Source: an uncultured Alsobacter sp. (GTDB taxonomy: Bacteria; Pseudomonadota; Alphaproteobacteria; Rhizobiales; Beijerinckiaceae). Taken from it: a stretch of 64,000 bases of DNA. A program made the position numbers and the translations under genes. The notes beneath the pieces are model-generated. The model searched no databases. It saw only the letters and a program-made list of their open reading frames with translations, and had not been told where the DNA came from. The stretch is taken from assembly GCF_945952055.1 (NCBI RefSeq), contig NZ_CAMFHB010000033.1, positions 1-64,000 on the forward strand, given 5' to 3'. This document shows, piece after piece, positions 8,141 to 16,138 of the stretch. The stretch's first letter is position 1. Each line of letters opens with the position of its first letter.

Positions 8141-9007
8141 ATGTCCTTTCGCTTTCCCCGTTTCCCGGTCTCCGCCCCCGTGCGCGACACAGGCCCGATG
8201 ATGACCACGACGATGGCCGCGAGCGACCCGGGTCCGATCGGCCTGAGGGCCGAGGCCGTGGGCATGACCTACAGGCGGGGCCAGCACGAGACGGTGGCGC
8301 TCGCCGAGTGCAGCCTCGACATTCCGCGCGGCACCTGGGCGTCCCTGATCGGCGCGTCGGGATGCGGCAAGTCCACGCTGCTGCGCATCTTCGCCGACAT
8401 CGTGAAGCCCACGGCCGGCGTCGCCACCTTGCACGGGCTCTCCCCGGCGCAGGCCCGCGCCAACCGCACCTTCGCCCTGGTGTCGCAGCAGTCGACGATG
8501 CTGCCGTGGCGCAAGATCCTCGGCAACGTGGAGCTCGGCCTGGAAGTGGCCGGCGCGCAACCCGTGGAGCGCCGCAACACCGCGATGCAGATGATCGAGC
8601 TCGTCGGCCTCGCCGGGTTCGAGAACGCCTATCCGCACGAGCTCTCCGGCGGCATGCGGCAGCGCGCGGCGATCGCCCGGGCGCTGACGCTGCGCCCGCA
8701 GTTCCTGCTCATGGACGAGCCTTTCGGCGCCCTCGACGAGATCACGCGCGAGAAGCTGAACTTCGAGCTGCTGAGGATCCTGCGCGAGACCGGCGCGACC
8801 ATGCTCCTGGTCACGCACTCGATCAGCGAGGCGATCATCCTGTCCGACCAGGTCGCGGTGATGACGCCACGCCCGGGCCGCATCTCGCACCTGGTGCGCA
8901 TCGGCTTCGGCCACGACCGCACGGCGGCGATGCGCGACGACCCGCGCTTCACGGCCTGCGAGGCCGAACTGCGCCATGCCCTGCACGGGGGCGCGCCACT
9001 GCACTGA
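8141..9007 (+). CDS. NitT/TauT-type ABC transporter ATP-binding protein
   Basis: This is the ATPase subunit of an importer of the nitrate/sulfonate/pyrimidine class. It shows Walker A GASGCGKST, Q-loop SQQSTMLPWR, signature ELSGGMRQR, Walker B FLLMDEPFGALD and the H-loop histidine in LLVTHSISEA. Three in-frame starts are plausible. The ATG at 8141 is chosen because GAAGG lies seven bases upstream. The GTG/ATG pair at 8090/8093 and the ATG pair at 8198/8201 are alternatives; conserved sequence begins only after the latter. The substrate-binding and two permease genes follow directly. Confidence 0.88.
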   Translation: MSFRFPRFPVSAPVRDTGPMMTTTMAASDPGPIGLRAEAVGMTYRRGQHETVALAECSLDIPRGTWASLIGASGCGKSTLLRIFADIVKPTAGVATLHGLSPAQARANRTFALVSQQSTMLPWRKILGNVELGLEVAGAQPVERRNTAMQMIELVGLAGFENAYPHELSGGMRQRAAIARALTLRPQFLLMDEPFGALDEITREKLNFELLRILRETGATMLLVTHSISEAIILSDQVAVMTPRPGRISHLVRIGFGHDRTAAMRDDPRFTACEAELRHALHGGAPLH

Positions 9008-9063
9008 TCCGCCTTCGCCTCGCGCAGCCCCGCCTTCCCCACGATCTCCCGGAGACCTGACCC

Positions 9064-10065
9064 ATGACCAAGACCCTTCTCGGCGGACTTGCCGGCGCTG
9101 CAGCCCTGACGCTGGGCGCCGCCCTGCCCGCGAGCGCGCAGTCGTTGACGGTGGTGCTGTCCTACATCCCCAACGTCGAGAATTTCGGTGCGCTCTACGC
9201 CCGCGAGAAGGGCTACTTCAAGGAAGCCGGCCTCGACGTGAAGCTCATCCCCGGCGGCAACGGCATCGACCAGGTGCAGATGGTGTCCTCGGGCATTGCG
9301 CAGCTCGGCATGACGGCGGCCGAGTCCGTCGTCGCGGCGGTCGACAAGGGCGCGCCCCTGAAGGTCATCGCCGGCCAGTTCCAGACGGCGCCGACGGCCA
9401 TGACCTGCCGCAAGGACAGCGGCATCACCTCGCCGAAGCAGGTGGTGGGCCGCAAGCTCGGCGTGAAGCAGGCCGCGCAGGTCTTCGCCACCGCGTTCCT
9501 GGGCAAGAACGGCGTGAACATCGCCGACGTGAAGGTCACGCCCATCGGCAACAGCGACATCTCCAACATCATCGCCGGCACGGTCGAGTGCATGATCACG
9601 ACCTTCGCCTTCAACGAGCCGCGGCTCATTGAGCAGGCGGGCGTGCCGGTGAACGTCCTGCCGCTCGGCTCCTTCGGCATGAACTCGCAGTCCGGCTCGT
9701 GGATCGTGCGCAACGACTTCCTGGAGAAGCCCGAGAACAAGAAGATCCTGGCCGCCTACATGAAGGCGGAGGCCAAGGCCTGGACCGAGTATTTCAAGGA
9801 CCCGGCGGCCGCCGCGAAGTTCATCGTCGACGGCAAGTTCAACGACGGCCTCAACATCGACCAGCAGACGTTCCAGGCCGTGCAGCAGGCCAACTACATG
9901 AAGTCGCCGCTCACCGCCGAGAAGGGCATCCTCTGGGTCGACCCCAAGACCTGGGAGGAGACCACCGCGAACGCGCTGGAGGCCAAGACCGCATCGAAGA
10001 AGATCGATCCCGCCGCCATCACCACGACCGAGATCCTGGAAATGGCCGGCGTGCCGAAGATCTGA
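9064..10065 (+). CDS. ABC transporter substrate-binding protein (NMT1/SsuA-like)
   Basis: The 333-residue periplasmic protein has a Sec signal peptide (about residues 1-26, ending ALPASAQ). The body resembles NMT1/THI5/SsuA-type binding proteins: YIPNVENFGALYAREKGYFKEAGLDV near the start and MVSSGIAQLGMTAAESVVAA after it. Length is normal for the family. It would capture a small nitrogen- or sulfur-containing ligand and deliver it to the two permeases downstream. The ATG follows CCCGGAGACCTGACCC. The ligand cannot be deduced; the flanking deaminase and oxygenase genes point to an aromatic or heterocyclic compound. Confidence 0.9.
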   Translation: MTKTLLGGLAGAAALTLGAALPASAQSLTVVLSYIPNVENFGALYAREKGYFKEAGLDVKLIPGGNGIDQVQMVSSGIAQLGMTAAESVVAAVDKGAPLKVIAGQFQTAPTAMTCRKDSGITSPKQVVGRKLGVKQAAQVFATAFLGKNGVNIADVKVTPIGNSDISNIIAGTVECMITTFAFNEPRLIEQAGVPVNVLPLGSFGMNSQSGSWIVRNDFLEKPENKKILAAYMKAEAKAWTEYFKDPAAAAKFIVDGKFNDGLNIDQQTFQAVQQANYMKSPLTAEKGILWVDPKTWEETTANALEAKTASKKIDPAAITTTEILEMAGVPKI

Positions 10066-10113
10066 AGCCTGCGCGACGGGCGGCTCGCGCGAGCCGCCCA
10101 CGGAGGGCGATCC

Positions 10114-10944
10114 ATGACAGACATCCCCCTGGTCCCTGCGATGGCCGCCGCCGGCCCGGACGAGCCTTCACGGATCGGCGCGCTCCTCGGCGCCGTGCTG
10201 CCGCCCGCCGCCTGCCTCCTCGGCCTGGTGCTGCTGTGGGCGGTGGGTTCGGCCACCGGCCTGATCCCCTTCTACTTCCTGCCGGCGCCCCAGGCGGTCG
10301 CCCTGGAATTCGTGAACAACACCGAGGTGCTGGTGCGCCACGGCACCGCGACGCTGACCGAGGCCCTGTCGGGCTTCGTCATCGGCAACGCGACCGCCGT
10401 CGTGGCGGCCGCCGTGCTCTCGTCGGTGCCGGCGCTGCGGGACATGTTCTATCCCTACGCGCTGGTGAGCCGTGCCATCCCGATCATCGTGTTCGCGCCG
10501 GTCGTCGTCGTCCTGCTCGGGCGTGGCTATCCTCCGATCATCGCCATCGTGTCCTTCACGGTGTACTTCCCGACCTTCCTGAACATGATGAGAGGGCTCG
10601 CCGCCGTCGATGCCGACCTCGACGAGCTGCTGCACACGTTCTCCGCCAGCCGCCGACAGCGCCTCTTCCTGGTCTCCTTCCCCACCGCGGTGCCCTATTT
10701 CTTCGCGGCGCTGAAGATCAGCGCGTCGTCCTGCTTCATCTCGGCGCTCGTGACGGAATGGATCGGGGCCAATGTGGGCCTGGGCTACCTCGTGGTAGTC
10801 TCCTCGCAGTACTTCAAGCTCGCCAGCCTGTGGGCCGCGATCTTCACCTCGGCCGGCCTCACCCTCTCGCTGCTGGGCCTCGTGCACGTCGCCGAGCACC
10901 TGTGCGGACGCTTCACCGCGACGGCCGCGGAGATGGACGCATGA
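10114..10944 (+). CDS. ABC transporter permease (NitT/TauT class)
   Basis: The 276-residue integral membrane protein has about six transmembrane segments and the cytoplasmic EAA loop that docks the ATPase (ADLDELLHTFSASRRQ region, near residues 168-185). It is one of two different permease genes in the operon, so the importer is probably a heterodimer in the membrane. The ATG follows GGAGGGCGATCC. Its stop overlaps the next permease start by ATGA. Confidence 0.88.
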   Translation: MTDIPLVPAMAAAGPDEPSRIGALLGAVLPPAACLLGLVLLWAVGSATGLIPFYFLPAPQAVALEFVNNTEVLVRHGTATLTEALSGFVIGNATAVVAAAVLSSVPALRDMFYPYALVSRAIPIIVFAPVVVVLLGRGYPPIIAIVSFTVYFPTFLNMMRGLAAVDADLDELLHTFSASRRQRLFLVSFPTAVPYFFAALKISASSCFISALVTEWIGANVGLGYLVVVSSQYFKLASLWAAIFTSAGLTLSLLGLVHVAEHLCGRFTATAAEMDA

Positions 10945-11783
10945 GCGCCGTGGACGCATCGGTGCTCATCCCCGCCACCGCAGCGGCGACTCCCGCGCCC
11001 GTGGCCGACGAGGGGCCCACCCGGTGGGAGCGCGCCCGCAAGGTCGTGCTGCCCGCCCTGCTGCTCGTCGCAGGCCTCGCCCTGTGGCAGTACGTCACCG
11101 CGACCGGCAAGATCGACGCCCTCATCCTGGCTTCGCCCGCGGCCATCGTTTCGGCCTTCTCCACCTCGGGGGGCGAGATCCTCGCCAACATGCTGGTGAC
11201 GCTGGGCGAGGCGCTGGCCGGCTTTGCCATCGGCAACACGCTCGGCCTGCTGATCGCCATCGCCTTCGTGCATTCCGACCTCACGCGCCGCACCATCTAT
11301 CCGCTCGCCATCGCCGCCGAGGCGGTGCCGATCGTGGCCATCATACCCGTGCTCATCCTGTGGCTCGGAAACGGGATGGCGCCGAAGATCTTCATCGCCG
11401 TGTTCCTGACCTTCTTCCCCATGCTGGTGAACGCCTATCGCGGCCTGCGCAGCGCCGACACCGACGTGAAGGAGCTGCTCTACACGCTCTCCGCGTCGCC
11501 CCGGCAGGTGTTGTTCATGGTGCGCCTGCCCGCATCCGTGCCGTTCCTGTTCAACGCCCTCAAGCTCACCGCCTGCACCTGCGTGGTGTCCTCGATCGTG
11601 GCGGAATGGCTCGCCTCGTCGGAAGGGCTGGGCTTCCTCATCACGCTCTACGGGGCCCGCTACCAGATCCCCGAGGTCTGGGCGACGGCCCTGACCTGCA
11701 CGGCCATGAGCCTGTGCGTCTTCGGCGCCGTCGTCGTCGCCGAGCGCCTCGCCATGCCGTGGCGCCGCACGGCTTCCACCTGA
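10941..11783 (+). CDS. ABC transporter permease (NitT/TauT class), second subunit
   Basis: The 280-residue membrane protein has about six membrane segments after a 30-residue cytoplasmic head. The EAA loop, TDVKELLYTLSASPRQV, parallels the matching loop of the first permease, showing that the two are paralogues. The start overlaps the previous stop (ATGA), which indicates translational coupling and equal subunit production. The preceding genes supply the ATPase and binding protein. The next gene encodes a flavin monooxygenase. Confidence 0.88.
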   Translation: MSAVDASVLIPATAAATPAPVADEGPTRWERARKVVLPALLLVAGLALWQYVTATGKIDALILASPAAIVSAFSTSGGEILANMLVTLGEALAGFAIGNTLGLLIAIAFVHSDLTRRTIYPLAIAAEAVPIVAIIPVLILWLGNGMAPKIFIAVFLTFFPMLVNAYRGLRSADTDVKELLYTLSASPRQVLFMVRLPASVPFLFNALKLTACTCVVSSIVAEWLASSEGLGFLITLYGARYQIPEVWATALTCTAMSLCVFGAVVVAERLAMPWRRTAST

Positions 11784-11807
11784 TCCCCTGGACCTGGAGA
11801 GGACACC

Positions 11808-12842
11808 ATGCCCACCAAACCACCACCGATGGGGCTGATGGACCAGGGCTGGGCCGCCAGCGAGGTCAGCGACGCCGACCTCTACGAGCAGGTGCTCTCG
11901 ACCATCCGCCTCGCCGACGAGCTGGGCTTCGACACGGCCTGGATCGGTGAGCATCACCACCGGCGCGAGGGCGCCGTGTTCTGGGGTCGCCTCGCGGCGA
12001 CCGAGATGGTGCTCGCCTACGCCGCCGCGCAGACGCGGCGGATCCGGCTCGGGACGGGCGTGCGCGTGCTGGCGACCACCTCCGCGATGCGGACGGCGGA
12101 GGAGATGAACACCCTGGCGGTCCTGTCGGGAGGCCGGGTGGATTTCGGGGTGGGGCTCGGTTCGAACCAGCCCGGCGCCCTGCAGGGCGCGGCCAAGGCG
12201 GCACACTTCCGCGGCCTGCTCGACGATCTCCTGAACGCGCTGACGGACAGCCCGGCCACCGGCTTGCCGCCCATCGTCCCCACATCGCCGGTCGACATCG
12301 TCTCGCGCCTCTTCGTCGCCTGCCGCGACGACGCCACGATCGAGCACATCGCGGCGCGCGGCCTGAATTTCGTCATGGGCCAGGCCGAACTGCCCAGCGT
12401 TCAGGCAGGCTACGTGCAGCGCTACAGGGCGGCCGGCGGCCTGGGCCAGGCCAGGGGCGTGCGCCTGGTGTTCATCGCGCCCACGCACGAGGAGGCGCTG
12501 GCCAAGAGCCGCCGGGCGGCGGACATCTACTGGGGCCAGATGAGCAAGGGGCCCTATTTCCGCGAGGCCCTGGCCAAAGGCATCGTGTCGGAGACACCGT
12601 CGAGCGAAGAGGAGCGGCTGCGCTGGATCAACGTCGTCGCCGGCTCCCCCGACGAGGTCACCGCGGCCTTGAACGACTACCTGGCCGAGACCGGCGTGGA
12701 CCGGCTCGACGTGATGATGCGCATCGCCGGCATGGATCTTGAAGACGTGCATGTCGGGATGCGGCTGATGCGCGAGGAGGTGGTACCCCGCCTCGTCTAC
12801 CGGCCGCTGCCCGGCGCTCTTGCGGAACGGCCGGCCGCCTGA
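11808..12842 (+). CDS. LLM-class (luciferase-like) flavin-dependent monooxygenase
   Basis: The 344-residue product has the bacterial luciferase-like TIM-barrel pattern: LADELGFDTAWIGEHHHRR, TRRIRLGTGVRVL, then EEMNTLAVLSGGRVDFGVGLGS. Members use reduced FMN from a partner reductase, or F420, to oxidise small molecules including sulfonates, nitrogen heterocycles and alkanes. No flavin reductase gene is seen nearby. The ATG follows GGAGAGGACACC. Position immediately after the importer genes suggests it attacks the imported compound. Substrate unknown. Confidence 0.82.
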   Translation: MPTKPPPMGLMDQGWAASEVSDADLYEQVLSTIRLADELGFDTAWIGEHHHRREGAVFWGRLAATEMVLAYAAAQTRRIRLGTGVRVLATTSAMRTAEEMNTLAVLSGGRVDFGVGLGSNQPGALQGAAKAAHFRGLLDDLLNALTDSPATGLPPIVPTSPVDIVSRLFVACRDDATIEHIAARGLNFVMGQAELPSVQAGYVQRYRAAGGLGQARGVRLVFIAPTHEEALAKSRRAADIYWGQMSKGPYFREALAKGIVSETPSSEEERLRWINVVAGSPDEVTAALNDYLAETGVDRLDVMMRIAGMDLEDVHVGMRLMREEVVPRLVYRPLPGALAERPAA

Positions 12843-12874
12843 CGCCTCCCCCTGCCGGCCCAGGCCGTCACGCC

Positions 12875-13852
12875 ATGCCCAACAGCTTCGTCCACGTCCA
12901 CCTGGTGGCGTTGCGCTACTTCGCCGAGACGGTGCGGACGCGCTCGATGCGGGCGGCGGCCGAGCTCATGAACGTGGCTCCCTCGGCGGTGAACCGCCAG
13001 ATCCTGAAGCTGGAGGACCAGCTGCAGTGCAAGCTGTTCCACCGCAATGCGGACGGCGTGCGGCTGACGGCCGCCGGCGAGGTCCTCTACCACTACACGC
13101 TGCGCCTCGAGCACGACCTCGAGCGCACCATCGCCACCATCGACGACCTGCGCGGCCTGCGCCGCGGCCACATCCGGATCTCCTGCGAGGACGGGATAGG
13201 CCGCGACTTCGTGGCGCCTCTGCTGGCGCGCTTCCACGAGCGCTATCCCCGCGTCACCTATTACGTGGAGGTCTGCTCCGCCCTCGAGGTGCTGGAGCAG
13301 GTGGCCCAGGGGCTGACCGACATCGGCCTCGCCATGTCGCCGCCGACGCGCTCGGACGTGTTCATCACGGCGTCCGAGGAGATCCCGCTCGGCGTCATCT
13401 CGCCGCCGGGCAGCGCGCTGTCGGAAAAGCCGGTGGTGTCGATGCGCGACCTGTTCGAGGAGCAGCTCGTGCAGGCCAAGGAGGGGACCGGGGGCGGCGT
13501 GGGCCTGTCGAACCGGCTGGCGAGCGGCCTGACCCAGCAGGGCGTGGTGGAGACGAACGCACCGGACCTGATCACGGCGCTGGTGCAGAACGGGCTCGGG
13601 ACGGGCTTCCGGACCGCGGTCGGGATCCTCCAGGACATCGAGCTCGGCCGCATCGCCTTCACGCCGCTGGAGGACAAGCGCGCCAAGTCGCCGCACCTGT
13701 GCGTCTACACGCAGCCCGGCCGCAATCTGCCGAACGCGGGAGCCGTGCTGCTGGAACTCATCCGCGAGACCCTGCCCGTGTTCCGCGACCGTGTCGTGGG
13801 CGCGAGCGGCCATGACCCGACCGCCGCCCCAACAAGGGCGCAGGCCGGCTGA
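12875..13852 (+). CDS. LysR-family transcriptional regulator
   Basis: The 325-residue product has an N-terminal winged helix (about residues 7-66; RSMRAAAELMNVAPSAVNRQILKLEDQL) and a periplasmic-binding-like effector domain (about 95-305). It lies 32 bases after the monooxygenase gene, inside the rightward transporter/catabolic run. It is therefore likely to control this cluster in response to an intermediate. A candidate operator with LysR-type symmetry lies in the divergent region at 7939-7970. It carries no cofactor-binding sites that would identify the inducer. Confidence 0.9.
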   Translation: MPNSFVHVHLVALRYFAETVRTRSMRAAAELMNVAPSAVNRQILKLEDQLQCKLFHRNADGVRLTAAGEVLYHYTLRLEHDLERTIATIDDLRGLRRGHIRISCEDGIGRDFVAPLLARFHERYPRVTYYVEVCSALEVLEQVAQGLTDIGLAMSPPTRSDVFITASEEIPLGVISPPGSALSEKPVVSMRDLFEEQLVQAKEGTGGGVGLSNRLASGLTQQGVVETNAPDLITALVQNGLGTGFRTAVGILQDIELGRIAFTPLEDKRAKSPHLCVYTQPGRNLPNAGAVLLELIRETLPVFRDRVVGASGHDPTAAPTRAQAG

Positions 13853-13959
13853 GCGTTGCCTCACAGGCAACGCGCCGGTGCCATCTCGCCGCTACCCGCC
13901 CGCCGCTCGGATCCGCGAGCATCAGGCTCGGATCACCAGTTCTTGCCCCGGAGATCGCC

Positions 13960-15438
13960 TTGAACGCCCTCGTGATGCCCTCAGTCGCCCAACGCCTCGC
14001 CGCCCTCGCCGACCAGGCCCGGGCCGAGATGGCGATGCTGTCCTTCGCGACCAAGCCATGGGTCCTGCCCAAGACCGTCGACGGGCAACCCGTGCGCGAC
14101 GTGGTCATCATCGGCGCGGGACAGAACGGTCTCGTGGCGGCGCACGCGCTCAAGCGGCGCGGCGTCACGAACGTGCTGCTGCTCGACCGCAATCCGAAGG
14201 GTTTCGAAGGCGTGTGGGAAACCTATGCCCGCAACTACGAGATCCGCTCCCCCAAGGACATCACCGGCGCCGATCTCGGCTATCCGAGCCTGTCCATCGA
14301 GAGCTTCTTCAAGGCCAAGCACGGCGCCGTCGCCTGGGACCGCATCGAGCGCGTGCCGCGGACCGACTGGATGCACTACCTGCGCTGGTATCGCGAGATC
14401 GCCGATCTCGAGATCGAGAACGAGGTCGGGGTCTCCGACATCGATTTCGATGCGGATGTCGTACGCCTGACGACCGATGACGGCCGCACCATCCTGGCGC
14501 GGCAGGTGGTGCTGGCGACCGGCATGGAGGGAGGGGGAGCCTGGAACGTGGCGCCCTTCATCGCGGCGGCCCTGCCCCCGGAGCGCTACAATCACTCGTG
14601 CGATCCCTACGATCCCGCCCGCTTCGCCGGTCTCGCCGTCGGCGTGCTGGGCGCGGGGGCCTCGGCCTTCGACGCCACCGTGACGGCACTCGATGCCGGC
14701 GCGAAATCCGTCGACATGTTCATGCGCCGCCCGCAACTTCCGATGATCGATGCGGCCCGCGAGGTGGAGACGGCGGGCCAGCTCTTCCACGGCTGCGAGC
14801 TGAGCGACGTCACCAAATGGGAGCTTTCGCGCTTCATGGTGGGTCTCAGCCAGTCGCCGGCGGAGCACCACTTCTTCCGCGCTCTGGCCTTTGCCAACTA
14901 CCGCGCCCATGTCGGCTCGCCCTGGACCCGCGTCGCCATGGAGGGCGACAAGGTGCGCGTCGAGACGCCGAAAGGCGTGTTCCACTTCGACCACGTGATC
15001 TCGGCGACGGGCGTCACGGTCGACATGGCGAGCCGCCCGGAACTGGCGCGGCTGGCGCAGAAGGCGCTGCTCTGGCGCCACCGCTTCACGCCGCCCGAGG
15101 CCGATCCGCCCCAGGCCAAGCTGAATTTCCCCTATCTCGACCGCGAGTACCGGTTCCAGGAGCGCGAGGCCGGCAGCGCGCCCGGCATCGATCGCGTCTA
15201 CGCCTTCAACGCCCTGGCGACGCTGAGCATGGGCGGCATGTCGGCCGTCTCCATCAGCTGCCACAAGTACGGCGTGCCCCGGCTGGTGAACGGCATCACC
15301 GGCCGGCTCTTCCTGGAGCAGGAGGACCGCCTCATCGACCACTTCCAAAACTACCGCACGCCGGGCATCGCGGTGCCGGAGCATGCGCGCGCCATGTTCG
15401 GCCTCGCCGACCCGCACGCCCAGGTCGCGGCTGAGTAG
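13960..15438 (+). CDS. FAD/NAD(P)-binding monooxygenase-like protein
   Basis: The 492-residue product has two Rossmann dinucleotide sites. FAD is expected at VVIIGAGQNGLVAA (about residues 48-61) and NAD(P) at VGVLGAGASAFDA (about 227-239). This layout is typical of flavin-containing and Baeyer-Villiger monooxygenases and of lysine/ornithine N-hydroxylases. A TTG start at 13960 is chosen because GGAGA lies six bases upstream; the ATG at 13975 is the alternative and has no ribosome site. It completes a set of three putative oxygenases in the cluster. I cannot assign C-, N- or ring-oxygen insertion from sequence. Confidence 0.75.
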   Translation: MNALVMPSVAQRLAALADQARAEMAMLSFATKPWVLPKTVDGQPVRDVVIIGAGQNGLVAAHALKRRGVTNVLLLDRNPKGFEGVWETYARNYEIRSPKDITGADLGYPSLSIESFFKAKHGAVAWDRIERVPRTDWMHYLRWYREIADLEIENEVGVSDIDFDADVVRLTTDDGRTILARQVVLATGMEGGGAWNVAPFIAAALPPERYNHSCDPYDPARFAGLAVGVLGAGASAFDATVTALDAGAKSVDMFMRRPQLPMIDAAREVETAGQLFHGCELSDVTKWELSRFMVGLSQSPAEHHFFRALAFANYRAHVGSPWTRVAMEGDKVRVETPKGVFHFDHVISATGVTVDMASRPELARLAQKALLWRHRFTPPEADPPQAKLNFPYLDREYRFQEREAGSAPGIDRVYAFNALATLSMGGMSAVSISCHKYGVPRLVNGITGRLFLEQEDRLIDHFQNYRTPGIAVPEHARAMFGLADPHAQVAAE

Positions 15439-16138
15439 CTCACCGATTGGAAGTGCGCCGAGTGGGAGGCCATGGCGACGTTCAGAGCTTGCGCACCCAT
15501 CGCCCGTCCAGCGTGCGCCTCCCTCTCCGCGCCCTGGCCGGGCTCGTCCCTTCGGGATTCACACATCTCACTCGAGCCCGAAGGAAGGGCGCTCTCCCTC
15601 CCCTGCAGGGGAGGGTGGCAGCCGCAAAGCGGCTGACGGGTGGGGACAGCGGCAAAGAAAGAGCGGATATGCCGGGGCCGGCCCTGTCGTCGCGCCAAGT
15701 CCTGCGGCACCGCCCCCACCCGTCTCGCGCTTCGCGCGATCCACCCTCCCCTGCAGGGGAGGGAAAACGCGCTCAGCCATCGACAATCACTTGTGTGCAT
15801 GTCGAAGGGCCGAGGCCGGGCAGGACGGCGGAGGGATGGTCGCGCCGGGGAGTCTTCAGGTGCAAAGCTGCGCTGGGGATTGCTCCACCAGCTCTCAGGT
15901 TGACGACTGCCAACTAGACAGCCCGGCCGGCCGGCGGCCAGATTGGCGGCCTGTATCCATCCGCCGACCGCGCCATGACCAGCCTTTCCGAGAGACGCCG
16001 CACCGCCAGCACGGCCCACCGGGCCGTGCTGCGGGCATGGCGTCGTGGCCACCCGTTCGTGGCCACCGGGACGAGGGATGCGCGGGCCGCCGCCCGGTCG
16101 GCGACACCATCCCCCTGCCCCGAGAAAGGACGCCGCCG
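15439..16138. other. 700-base gene-free region with a large inverted repeat
   Basis: No supported gene lies here. The open frame that runs through it into the downstream synthetase has no family resemblance before the GTG at 16139. The stretch holds the 170-base inverted repeat at 15596-15763 and otherwise low-information, GC-rich sequence including the promoter of the synthetase gene. Confidence 0.6.
15596..15763. repeat. Inverted-repeat extragenic element with identical 20-bp palindromic ends
   Basis: Both ends carry the same perfect 20-base palindrome, CCCTCCCCTGCAGGGGAGGG (15596-15615 and 15744-15763). Inside each end lies a further hairpin: CAGCCGC-AAA-GCGGCTG (15619-15635) and TCGCGC-TTC-GCGCGA (15724-15738). 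Next inside, ACGGGTGGGG faces CCCCACCCGT. The whole therefore folds as one large cruciform. It encodes nothing and looks like a small non-autonomous repeat of the kind found between alphaproteobacterial genes. Confidence 0.75.

Noticed and set aside
15383-16138. N-terminal extension of the acyl-CoA synthetase frame back through the repeat region
   Set aside because: The extension translates the inverted repeat and low-complexity DNA; family resemblance starts exactly at the GTG at 16139, which has a ribosome site.
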